From NCBI GenBank assembly GCA_947568835.1, contig OX387606.1, forward strand, positions 19,687,940 through 19,751,939: a stretch of DNA of 64,000 nucleotides. The letters are read 5' to 3'. Below are positions 1 through 11,285 of the stretch, piece after piece. Position 1 is the first letter of the stretch. Each line of letters begins with the position of its first letter. The position numbers and the translations under genes are program-made. Source of the stretch: Protonemura montana. Lineage: Eukaryota > Arthropoda > Insecta > Plecoptera > Nemouridae. The notes beneath the pieces are model-generated. The model worked only from the letters and a program-made list of their open reading frames with translations. It was not told the DNA's origin and did not search any database.

Positions 1-1212
1 CTCCACGAAGACTCCAACAGCTCGGCCGCCTCCAAGGGACAGTCCTACGCCATCATGGAGCGATGGCGCAGAATGGAGCGACCGCTCGAGGGACGCTCCA
101 GGATCTTGAAGGTCTGGAATGCGTGGGGAGATAACCAGAACGAAGTGAAGCTCACGTTGAGGTTGATCGACGGGGAGGCCGACAGTGGGCGAGGGAGCCC
201 GAGCAGGGAACACCACTCTCACCGACGAAGAAAGCACAGGCACAAACTGCCGTGGCCATCGTACGAGGCGCTGCACCCTCGACGCCTTGCGCAGATGAAC
301 AACGACGGCCAGAAGTTACCAGAGTCGATCCAGAGGCTCATGAAGCTGATCTTAGCGCAAGGAGAGACCATCCAGAGCCAGCTGATGAGGTTACAGGACC
401 GGGAGCATCAGATCGAACACTTTGAGGATGAAACTCACAGGACTAGGGTGGAGAAACTCGGTTCCAACTACCTGTTGGAGACGTACCTGAACGGCAAGGA
501 AGTCGAAGAGACTGACAGCGGTGTCGCGGAAGGCGGCAGTGACAAAACGTCTCCGATCTCGTCCGACAACAACATGCACCTACGTGATGACGAAGACGAC
601 GGGAATTTTGCGGACGAGTCGGACGCTTGCACCAAAGATTTGGACTTGACGAACGTAGACGACAAAACGATACAGGAACTCCATGCGAGGATCGAAATGT
701 GGGAAAAGTTATCAAAGGTGAACAGAAGACTTGAAAGAGAGGAGGAAAATCTGGTGCGACTTCATCTGAAATGTGAGAAGTATAGCAAAAAAAAGACGTC
801 TAGAAGTTCAGCTGACGACGAAGAGAGTCACAGGGTGAAAGAAATGCTAATTAGGGAGTTTGAAAGCGTTAGGGTCGAACTAGAAATAGGCGCGAAAGAA
901 CTCGAGACGAATTCCCTCGCACTTGCCGAGAGCGAAGCGATGTTAGTCTCAAGACATCATTACCTGTACAGACTCCAAGCTGAGGTGGAGGCGACAGACC
1001 GAGAAACTGTCAGGCTTCAGGCGATTGTCAAATCAAACCTTCAGAAGGCTGCAGCGCCGAGAAGTATTTTGAAAAGGACGCCAGTGTCACATAATGTGAT
1101 TACCACTGTGGCTGTAATTCACAACGATTTCGACTCCAACTCGGACACGGGACTGAGCTCTTTGCATAGTAGCAGTGAAGAAGGGGTGTACACCCTCGAC
1201 ACCCTTGTATGA
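1..1212 (+). CDS. RASSF10: RASSF9/10-type Ras-association protein, C-terminal part (5' end outside window)
   Basis: An open frame runs from base 1 to the TGA at 1210-1212 (403 codons), so the true start lies upstream. Residues about 16-56 carry the end of a Ras-association domain (YAIMERWRRMERPL, then WNAWGDNQNEVKLTLRL). The conserved N-terminal-RASSF helix follows (RLMKLILAQGETIQSQLMRL, later EHQIEHFEDETHRTR and NYLLETYLNG). A charged coiled coil spans about residues 225-340. The tail reads SNSDTGLSSLHSS and ends DTLV, a class I PDZ ligand. From memory, vertebrate RASSF10 has the same order and ends SDTGLSSMHSQ...CESLV. Drosophila Meru, of this class, acts as a cortical polarity scaffold; that role is inferred here. 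The window portion is a single uninterrupted exon. It could be called RASSF9 or RASSF10; invertebrates usually have one gene for both. Confidence 0.9.
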   Translation, partial: LHEDSNSSAASKGQSYAIMERWRRMERPLEGRSRILKVWNAWGDNQNEVKLTLRLIDGEADSGRGSPSREHHSHRRRKHRHKLPWPSYEALHPRRLAQMNNDGQKLPESIQRLMKLILAQGETIQSQLMRLQDREHQIEHFEDETHRTRVEKLGSNYLLETYLNGKEVEETDSGVAEGGSDKTSPISSDNNMHLRDDEDDGNFADESDACTKDLDLTNVDDKTIQELHARIEMWEKLSKVNRRLEREEENLVRLHLKCEKYSKKKTSRSSADDEESHRVKEMLIREFESVRVELEIGAKELETNSLALAESEAMLVSRHHYLYRLQAEVEATDRETVRLQAIVKSNLQKAAAPRSILKRTPVSHNVITTVAVIHNDFDSNSDTGLSSLHSSSEEGVYTLDTLV

Positions 1213-2332
1213 GATTTAGCTAAATTAAGTAGAACAACGATTTATCCTGTTATTTAAAGTTTCTCATTGTTTAAACTCTTGATGTTCTCTGTCTTTGTTC
1301 CACTCTTACCCCTAGCAATGTGCCTTCTTTTCTTCACTCTTCACAATCGTTTGGTTTCCTAATGATTTGTGAGCGAGTTTGAATCACGTTGATTATTAGA
1401 TTTCATCGTTGTTGACTACCTCATTGAGTTTTCACGTACAATTTAATGTAACACGTTCTGCAATGAACTATTGAAGAAAACCAAAACATAAATTATGAAG
1501 AGTCACCTATTTACCACTTCGTTACTAGGTTAGTTAATAGTACACATAATAGGCCTATTTACGATATTTCTTTGATGTTTTAACTAGTCATATATTAAAT
1601 TGGCGAAATTATCAAATGAAAAACATTTTATTTGACATCCCTCCTCGTGTCCTACTTTTCTTCATTATTGCAGATATACAGAAAACATTTTGTCGAGGTG
1701 AAATGTCCCTGAATGTTGATCTCAATTTTCGGGAAATAATTGTAGCATGACTATCGTTGTTTAGTTCGAATGTTTGGCATTGACAAGACAACAGAAGTCT
1801 GTCGCCGACTTGACATTTTTATGACGAACACAAAACATCACTCTTTGCATGACATGGCATGACATTTCGTAGGCGTTTCTCACTCGAAGAACAATGGGCC
1901 TACAGACTTATCAGCCTGAAAACTAGCTCTATTCTAAGAAAAAAAACGTAGGCACATGAATTTAGATGTCTTGTGAAAATAAACACGGCATGACCTCGTT
2001 ATGTGTCTTCTGCATTGTAACAATAAAAAATGAGTTACGTCGAATTAGTTTTTGAGCTATTAAATAATTAAATTTAGTCAGGAAATCTTATATTATTTGA
2101 ACCAGCCACCCAAATCGAGTAAACACGGAAATATATGGCTGCTACCCGATGCGGTAAAGAATAAGTTTGATCTATAGTTTAGCTTTAGAATATATTCAAA
2201 TCGTAATACGCAAGCGGACAGGTATGTCCATGCAACATTAGCATATTGTGAAACAACAAACTACAAATTAACGTGACAGAATAATTGAAACTTAAAAATA
2301 TATTTATAAATGTACACGGTCCCCATGTGGTA
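1213..2332. other. Convergent 3' regions of the RASSF9/10-type and SCUBE genes
   Basis: No coding potential is visible. On the plus strand AATAAA occurs at 1978-1983 and 2022-2027, so the RASSF9/10-type transcript may end near 2.0 kb. On the minus strand AATAAA lies at 1627-1632 (TTTATT as written), about 700 bases beyond the SCUBE stop. If both signals are used, the two 3' UTRs overlap tail to tail over several hundred bases. Confidence 0.5.
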
Positions 2333-5300
2333 TTATCTCCTTCTACGATAGGAGAAAAACTTTCTCACCTTCGGCGTCATCAAGCGAATAAACGAACTAG
2401 GGAACATTTTTCTCTGGTCATTCGAGTACTTGTAATAATTGATTGGCTGGGCGATCACTTCAATTAGGGCGTCCAACAACTTCTTGTCCTGCAACACATA
2501 TATTTTAAAGGGCTAAATAAAAATTATTTATTAAAGGTTAATGCTAATTAGTTAAAATCATTGGGAAGTATCTTGGAATGTACCTACCCGCAGTATTTCC
2601 AGGTGGTTCTGCGAGGAATAAAGTCTTCTGTCTTGGACGATATCTTCAATAAGCGCTTGGTATTCCTCTACGACATCAAAATTACATATATAAGATCATT
2701 AATATTTGCAAACACACCGACACCCAGCTGAGCTCGACAAAAAAAAAAATATCAAGTCGTTACTATTTTATAACCAACGCACTTACTGAAGAGTATGTTG
2801 TGATTCAATTATTTTTACTAATGCACCTCGTTATACCTTTCCAGCATCACCTTTTATTATCATTGCCAATCGCTCCCATATAATAGGAACTAGTTCTGCA
2901 ATAATATTTATACTGAGTAGGTGCACATGAAAATTTATCTGCTTGAAGTTATTCATGCGTCTCAGTTAAATGCACCGGAGGTGAAGATACAAGAGTTATC
3001 CAAAAGGCGTTCACCGTAACGTAATGACATAAAGTACTGGATTAGAATATTTGCCTAGAGACGAAAAAAAAAACTGCAATATCTAACGACTAATTACCAT
3101 TATACGTGACAAAGGGTATGTGAAAGCCCGACGAGCTGTCGCTGCCGTCCGATTTGAATTGTATCCAAAGCCTCTGGCTCTCTGCAACGAACGCCAGTGG
3201 ACTGTCCATCGACTTGCAAGCCTCGAAGGTGATCACAGAGTATGGCGATTCTAGAAAACGATTTACGCTCTTAATAAAAACATTAATATTGCATTAAAAA
3301 CACGTGTTCGAGGTCAAAACAGCAAGTAGACTTGTATCTTTATTAATAAGATTGTCATAAAAAAGTGACAAGATTTGTTGCAGAAATAAAGCAAAGAGTT
3401 ATGATAGAAATATGCGAATTCAGTGCGATCATTTTGTCTGATTAGAATACTGCAATAATATCGCTGCTGTAAAGTAATTATAATGTAGCAGTTTAGTTTG
3501 TAAAACATACTTGATTTTCTCATTATTAGGTGGTCTGCACATTTGCTACCGGCGAAGCGCAATTCGGGGATGATGACGAGGAGCCGGCGCCCCTTTGGCG
3601 GCTTAATCACCCACGTGCACTCCACGTCGTTGGGATAGTTGCCTGGATAATTGGGAGTCTCGATCCAGCCTTTCAGGTCGTTGATGTAACTCCTGCACTG
3701 GAATCCTGTGCAGAGAGTTTGCGCGATGAAAGCAAATTTATAGCACATTGAAGCATTGCACATTGCACATTGTGTTGTTAAATAGGATTTTTTAACACCG
3801 ACACAGGTCTGCCATAACTCGCGGGAATGTTGAATTGTTCAACAATGTTATTACCTTACACATCGAACATAAATTTTATTTGAACTGTTCCGTCAATTTA
3901 TAAAAACATTATCATTTATGAAGATAGAATAGCCATATTTTTATGGAAAAATCTATTTTTAAGTTGAATAAAGATCTCTACTCGACATCAAATAACCAAA
4001 TAAAAGTTACATAACTATACACGCAATATAAGATGCAGTGTAGGCAAAGAAAAGATGAACTGGTGCCAGATTTGTTTCTGTTAACCAGGAGTATGATACT
4101 TACTTTTACACGATTCGATGCTTTTAGCAGCTTCAAAGTCCGTGGTCGAATTTTGTGGACATGTGACACAAAGATTCTTCCCCGTATGGTAAGTTCCCTT
4201 GCCACAAGCCGTGCACGTCCGAATGTCGTCGTCCCAAACATAACCCGGACTGCATTTCCCGACTTTCTTCCTGTACGTACTGGACGGGCTGAACGGGACG
4301 CTGGTCACGTTGTGTTTCAGGAACAGTTTCTTGTGATGATCATGGGAACAGATTTGGCGCAGAGTTTTTTGCCTCACGTGGAAACTCTTTGGTACAATGC
4401 TCAGTTCATAATTTCGGATCCTGAAGAAACATTACGCACTGTTATCTCTGCACAGAAGTAGAATTGACTCTGAAACAAATCTAAGTTTTGCATAAACCCA
4501 CGTGCGAAACGCTTTATCATGCCCACTCACAATTTGTACACCGATACAAGCAACGGTTTGTTCCTTATTAAACAGTGTCACTGTTAATTGGAGATAAATA
4601 ATAAAGCTCACCTTCTCGGCAGTATATCACTGTTGAAAGATTCCCTTAGCGTGGAAATCGTTATCCACATGCCACTACCATTCCCAACGGCTGTTTCACT
4701 GCAATTCTGCATCCCACAGCTTTTCACCTCATCACTCAGGACACAAATCATTTTCAAGCCAACTTTTACAGTTTCATTTTCACTCCTGGTGTGTTTTGAC
4801 GGCAAGCATTTGACGTTTACGACCTGCAGGTCGCAGTCCCGTGTCAGTTTCCGCTTGAACTCCTCCACGAATTCCTTCGCGTAACTCTTGACATCATTGC
4901 TTTGAGAACAGCTCATTCCAGCAAAAGAGAGTCTGGCTCTGGCTATTGTTGCTTCTGTCGTGTTTTCTGGACACAACTTATTCAAGAATTTGTTTACGTT
5001 GTCAAATGTTTTGCAGTCATCAGCGCTTGAAGAATCGTCGCAGCGTTCAGAGCACGCTTTGTCCGGTCCGACGCAGGCTCCGGTCTCTGCAGAACAAGAA
5101 CATGTTCAAATCAATGCTTGATTCAACGATATTATCACAGAGTTTACAGGTTCAGTAAGAGTCCCAGGGTTATTGTTAAACATTCTGCTGAGCAAATGAT
5201 CCGACAACACGTCATAATATTAGTTACCACCCGATGGCGCTTGCGGCCGCCCTACTTGAAAAACGTCTACAATTAAATAAATATTACTTAAAATGTCTAT

Positions 5301-8300
5301 AAATATATTTCAATCCTTGAGGTTAGCAACAATAGGGGTTATTTGAGTGTTCTAGTCTCAAATGCAAGCAATCTGCAAAAAATAGTGACTCCAACTAGTA
5401 GCAATTAAATCGATATGTATTCCAAAATAAATATCCTTGTTTTCTCTGAGCACAAAGCGGACGCCAAATCCCAATCGATACATTCTGATTTCAAACGTGG
5501 TGTAATCCTGTCTGCAGCACCCTACGTGACTCTTGATGGCGGTTGCAACCGACCCCACAAATAAAAAAATTAAAATAATAATAATAATACCTCCGCAATG
5601 AGCCACGCCAAACAAATGGTAGCCCTTCTCACACGAGCAGCGATACGAGCCAGGCACGTTCGTACACGTGTGATCACACGTGTCGTTCACACTGCACTCA
5701 TCCACGTCCACGCACGTGGTCTCATCCGCAGGATCGATCCTGTATCCTCGAGGACACGTACACTCAAAGTAGCCATTGCCGTTCAGACATTGATGCTGGC
5801 ACCCGCCGTTGTTCACCGTACATTCGTCCAAATCTGCGAGTGTCAAAGAATTATTAAATCTGAATTAAGTATTGTAATTGGTTATAGTGTTCTTTTATCA
5901 AAATTGCAACTCAATTATCAAGTACGTGCACTTGAAGTTTACACCTTAAAGCTTTGGTATTTAACCACTAGGTTAAATAAAAGACGTTCTCTGTTTGAAC
6001 TATCTATCCTTTGAGCTTGAAGCACCTCGTACTTGGCCCTCAAATTCTTAAAGAAAGGAGCTAGCATTGAATTAAAACTTTATGCTATGAAACTAGCAAC
6101 GAATTAAGCAAACGGAAATACCTGAGCACGTTCTGCCGTCGTCGTTGAGGATGTAGCCACTGGGACAACTGCACAGCACCCCGACGTTGGTATTGGCACA
6201 TCGCTTCTGACACCCGCCATTGTTAACAGAACATGATGCTAAAGTTTGAATAACAAAACGCTAGACGCTATACACTGAGAGGTTACTCACAAATTAAAGT
6301 ACAGCATAATGCAACATAAATCACAGGAGCGTTTATTGCTGGAGGAATTCTCACCAGTGCATTTTCTTACGTCCAGACCCAGGAGGTATCTGAACTGGCA
6401 GGTGCAAATCGGTCCAGTCTCTGTGTCCAGGCAGTGATGCTGGCATCCGCCATTGCCAAGGCGACACTTTCTGATGCAGGATTTGCTGTCGGCAATGTCC
6501 AGTTGGTAGTCTGTCCAGCAGGAGCAGGATATGACGTTGCCGTAGTGGCCGACCACGCAAGTGTGCTGACAACCGTGTTTCAGGCACGGCGAGTCTTCTG
6601 CGAATAGAGATATGTTTTTTTAACAAAAATCTGCCCTTTCTATTCTGGTTAAAACTCTATTCTGTATGCGCTGTTTTTCCAAACAAAAAATGCACGCATA
6701 CATTCGAATGTAGGTGGCACTGTCAGGTACCCGCAAATGGTGCAGAAAAATTCAATCTGATCCGGTGTTTATTATATTACTTCACTTTTGTATAGCAGCG
6801 GGCCGTGTTTGGAACGAAGGAACGTCATAGGTCAGATAAAAAAGACTCTAGGAACTTTACACGATCAAAAGATTGAACCAAAAATGGCTTAATCTACTGC
6901 ATATTTTGTTTCCATCACGTTATGGACGGTACTACCTAGCTCCCTATGTAAATTAATGTAGTGTTGTTTAAAACTCAATGTACGAGACATGTTTGTGACT
7001 ATAACCGTATTTATTTTAGACTGTCAACAAAATCAGGGTATTTCTCATTTTAATTTCAGCGTACCCATTTGGCAGAGTCTTCGGAAGGGCGCAGTACGGT
7101 TGCCTGCGCACTCGCATTCGTGGCTGCCCACGGTGTTGATGCATTGCTGCGCGCAGCCGTGCTCCTCGGCTGCGCACTCGTTTACGTCCAGGCAATTGTT
7201 TTCGTCCTCTGGGTCTGTGACAAACCCGCGAAGGCAGGAGCACGAGTAGTTCCCGGGGTGGTTGTGGCAGAGGTGCACACACCCGCCATTGCGCAGTCGA
7301 CACTCGTCGATGTCTTCAGGGAAAGATTTCAACAATTAGAACAAAAAGCTCCGAAATCTGGAAACCTGGAGGGGCTTGGCATCAACGGATTCTCTAAAGA
7401 ACACTAAATCTTAGAAAAATTGCGCTTGGTCAGGTATAAACGGTCAGCTAATGACCAGATAGTGTAGGGAGAGGTGTTAGATGGACAGCATGGTCTTGTG
7501 GTTCTAGTTCTGCCATTCTTTGGTAGTGAATTTGACACTCTTCGCCAAAAGTTGGCTTGGTACCACCGCTTCTTAGTCACCTCCCTTCTTGGTTCTGTAT
7601 GGTTAATTAATAGTTCACCGTTGGATTAAAATAGAAAAATACTGCAAATAATTACCTCTGCAAGTCTTCCCGTCGCCTTCCCAGCCTTTTCTGCAAGAAC
7701 ATCGATGGAATCTCTTCGTGTGTTTGCAAACTGCATTCGGATCACAGTCCACTTCTTCCCCTTCACACTGATCTGTTTCAAAATAAGAGATTTTATATAC
7801 TTTTGTTTGATATTGACATTTTTACCCAGCCTTCAGATCCTTCCCATAGGGTTATCCCATAGGATTATCTAGCCTTCAGGCTTGGAAAGGGTTATGGGAT
7901 TCTGTGTGGAATTGTCCTATGATGCTGAATGTTCTCGTAATCTACCTGTTTCGTAATGTAAGATTTTTGGTTACCTTCGTCGCTGTCCATGAGTTTGAGG
8001 GTGAGGTGGCATAGTCCCGATCCAAATCGCCATGTATTCGCAAGAATGCGATTCATTGCGATGTAGACCACAATGTTTTCTTTTATAATCCCGTTCTCTT
8101 GAAGAAAGCCTGCCAACAGAGAGTTAAATTTAGACCAGCCTCGAACAAGGTTACACTGGTAGAACGTAAGTTACATTTTTAAGAGTCAATCGCTTCTAGA
8201 AAAGTCGGTTGTAACTAGGGAAAAGAACCAGTGGACACAAACCGAATGTCCCTTATCACTTCAAACGATAACCCATTCAATTACCAGGAGGGGCCAGAAA

Positions 8301-9333
8301 ATCATGGGCCATCCTGCCATCCTGCCAACGCATAGTGTTGGTCTTCAGGTCGATTGTCAGCAAGATCTCATCCTCCTTCTGCACCGTGTCGTCGACCACT
8401 CGGAGGTTCATCCACTGGGCACTACCAGTCTGAAGATCAGTCCAAGAACCTGTCAGCTGTTGAGGGAAGTTTGTGTAGATTCTTAGCTGCTGATTGGACA
8501 CGAACATCTCGGTAGTGGCCGTGGTGTTTGCTGTTTGGATAAACACGTCGCCGTATCCGTCGGCTAGAAGGGTGTCTGACAGATGGAACGACCACAGCTG
8601 AGGATTCTTGTATTTCAGCTCAATCTTGGCCACCTAGAAATGAAGGGCACATGTTAGCTATTGGCTAACATAGCTGCCATTTCACCATTACAGAATGAAA
8701 TAGTAAAATTTGTTTAACTATCAAAACATTTCCTGATTGGGTAAGCACAATTCTATTTCGAGCTGTGATTTGTGGAGGTACCCAATCATTTGAGATAAGT
8801 GGTGTCTCCTTTCCAAGACAGTTTTGTAGAGAGAAAGTAACAAAGGGAAAAGGGTACATTTGGACTTTCAGAGCTAAAATCTGTAAAACCATGTCATTTT
8901 AATCACAGTTACTTTAAATTTGATCTAGGGCTGAAAATATTCGACAATGAACATGAACAAGTATAATAACAAAGATCTCTGGCTGCTGCAAGATGTGCTT
9001 TATCATTATTTTCGAAGATATATTTTTATGCTACTATCAGTTATTTTTTATTTTTTTACAAAATGACAAAACCATTCTTTCAATCAATCAATGGTGTTTA
9101 TATAAATCGTATAACAAAGTGACAACATCGTCCCGCGTTCACCTGGATTGAACCTCCAAGCTCGACCCGAATCACTGCTTGACGCCCACACCGTTTTCCG
9201 GCGTCGCTCAGCGGCGTCGGCGTCGCCGTCGGCGTCGACAGGAACGTCACCCTGTCGCTGTAGCCGGTGACCAATCCCGAGTCTAGGTCCACTTCGACCT
9301 GGCTAACCTCTGAGATGCCGCACGTCAAACCCA
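2333..9333 (-). CDS. SCUBE: SCUBE orthologue: EGF-like/cysteine-rich/CUB secreted protein, signal-peptide exon not found
   Basis: Fourteen phase-consistent exons, 5' to 3': 9333-9143, 8633-8285, 8109-7975, 7772-7656, 7313-7065, 6597-6355, 6238-6122, 5833-5591, 5086-4612, 4420-4104, 3705-3511, 3250-3098, 2667-2588, 2488-2333 (stop TAA); about 1,005 residues. The order is an N-terminal region of about 225 residues, eight EGF-like domains in phase-1 exons, a spacer with paired cysteines, one GCC2/GCC3-type repeat (KGTYHTGKNLCVTCPQNSTT), a CUB domain (WIETPNYPGNYPNDVECTW) and a tail (IEDIVQDRRLYSSQNHLEIL, then DKKLLDALIEVIAQP) that closely matches the vertebrate SCUBE C terminus as I remember it. 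Vertebrate SCUBEs have nine EGFs and three cysteine-rich repeats. They are secreted or surface-tethered modulators of Hedgehog, BMP and VEGF signalling; that role is inferred here. The first listed exon starts after one base of a split codon, so an upstream exon must exist. Confidence 0.95.
7975..9333 (-). other. Unassigned N-terminal region of the SCUBE protein
   Basis: Three exons (9333-9143, 8633-8285, 8109-7975) encode about 225 residues before the first EGF. The segment has few cysteines, alternating hydrophobic residues suggesting beta structure, and motifs such as WSFHLSDTLLADGYGDVF and QTGSAQWMNLRVVDD. Splice phases (0, 1, 1) join it without a break to the EGF exon at 7772-7656, so it belongs to the same transcript as far as the sequence shows. 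I do not recognise the fold, and vertebrate SCUBEs as I recall them go from signal peptide straight to EGF1. Confidence 0.75.
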
Positions 9334-11080
9334 CTGAAAGAAGAAATACTTTAAAGTTGGTAATTGCATTTCACCTGGAGACAGCATGAGTGACATCGCG
9401 CCCCCAAAGAGACCAACCGAAATAGAAGATGTTTTCTATTTTCCACGTTAACTGTATTTTGTCGCTGTCTTTACTCTCCCTTTTTTCATACACAGGAGTG
9501 CGAAGTAGCTGGCTCCCTGACGTAGGGAGTGCTATTGAGAAAAAACAATTTCAAACGTTTCTTCAGTGTCAGATGAGGCGATAAAAAGACAAAGAGTTTA
9601 ATAAGAATCTAATTAATTTAGTGCTTGAATGATCTAAACATTTTCAGAGATTTGCATTCTTTCAGAAGTTTAAGTGCCCACATATTTATCAGCTTAAAAG
9701 AACGCCATTGAAATCGAATCTAAAGCAGTAATTGGAAAAAATCGCCCAGTAACATGGATTGCAGCAATAGACGTGCATTGCACTTGTAAAGCAGCAACTG
9801 TACCGCTCATCTCTTTGCTGTTATATTTTATTAATCTCCTAGTTCGGAATCCAGGCATGCACTATGATTACTGAGAGTAATCCAGGTACATAACGTCGTG
9901 AACGTACTAAACGTGCTGCACAGTTCGACACGTGTATTCAATGAGTGCAGCTTGGAGGTGGCATTTGAATAACGGAATTTTAAAAAAAATCAACCAAATT
10001 CATTAAATTATATGAACTTGAATATCTGCATAACCTAGCCATTTTTTGCTTCCGACAGTAATGATATACTATTATTATCATCTCTAACTTTACTGAGCAA
10101 TTCAGGCGGCAATTAATACACCGGCACTAAATATTTTTGAAATTATATGCAAGTAGCACAGTCTGATGAAGGTAGACGTTTAACCATAATTATCAGAGCA
10201 CGATTACTTGATGTCAACAGCAATCAAGCAATCAAGCAAGTAATACTCGCCAATGAAGATGAAAAGAGTGATTTTATTGATTATCATACACAGTTCGATC
10301 AGATCCTTGCTCTCAAACTACTTGTACTTACCCCACATGAAAATAATCACAACGCAAACGCACAGAGACTTTTCAATGGTCATCGTTGATTTTATGCGAA
10401 TCACATAACACCCAAGTGTTGATCGCTGACGAGAGACAAGAGCAAAAATCCAACCTCTTCACTCGAAGATTCAAAGATCTCTGCTCCAATGCAGCTATTT
10501 TCGTCGGCCACAGCCACCTTTAATCCATTCAAGGTCCGCTCCGCTCACAGGTAGGATTTTTTAATAAAACCTAGTTCTTTCGTGCAGGTACCGACAACGG
10601 AAACAGTCCGGTTCGCATCACAACAGAGATTCCGTGCGATTGAACCCATTCAACGAAAATACTGGCTCTAACGTGCACGTCCTGGCAGATTCAAAAGTCT
10701 TGCTTATCAACCACATAAAGTCTGCTTTGAGAATGAACGCCACAGATAGACACCGCGACGTCTTCAAAATTATTCGATCGATAAAACGTAAGAGAAGGTT
10801 ATTTCTAGATCTGAACAGACTGTTCTTAATTTCTTGAATGAAAGCGCCCGGAGGCGTTCAGTGCGGGGCCATTGATATAAATTTGATGGGGAGAGGAAAC
10901 AAGGAATGCTATTCATCACCAACATGAGGTGTAAGATGTGGGTTGTACTATATCCAAGAAAAGGGATAGGCTATCGCTAAATTCAAACAACTGCGGATGC
11001 CAAAAGTTAAAAAAAAATCAACGTGTGTGGTAAAAAAAGCCATGTGTTCCATGTTATCATTTTGGGCTCATTTATCAACG
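9334..11080. other. Interval between SCUBE exons and CAPA
   Basis: No convincing gene is seen. The missing SCUBE first exon (signal peptide ending in phase 1) could lie here, or CAPA could sit inside a long first SCUBE intron. Two short plus-strand open frames (10147-10389 and 10634-10837) have no recognisable domain. The rest is AT-rich. Confidence 0.5.
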
Positions 11081-11086
11081 TTTATT
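11081..11086 (-). terminator. Candidate CAPA polyadenylation signal
   Basis: The minus strand reads AATAAA here, about 200 bases beyond the CAPA stop codon, a normal distance for a short neuropeptide 3' UTR. Only the hexamer supports it. Confidence 0.45.
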
Positions 11087-11285
11087 TGCGATCACAGCAA
11101 AACTTAAACAATGTTTATAATTCATCGTGTTAGTTTCTGGCCATTTTTCTTTTCAATTGCTTAAACCTGATAATCGCATTTTACATAAGATGATATTGTA
11201 GCTAGCTAGTTCTGTCTATTCCTCATTGATTGACAGGCACTGTCATGTCTATCTAAGATAGCTGCTGATGCTCGATTGGTTCTTC

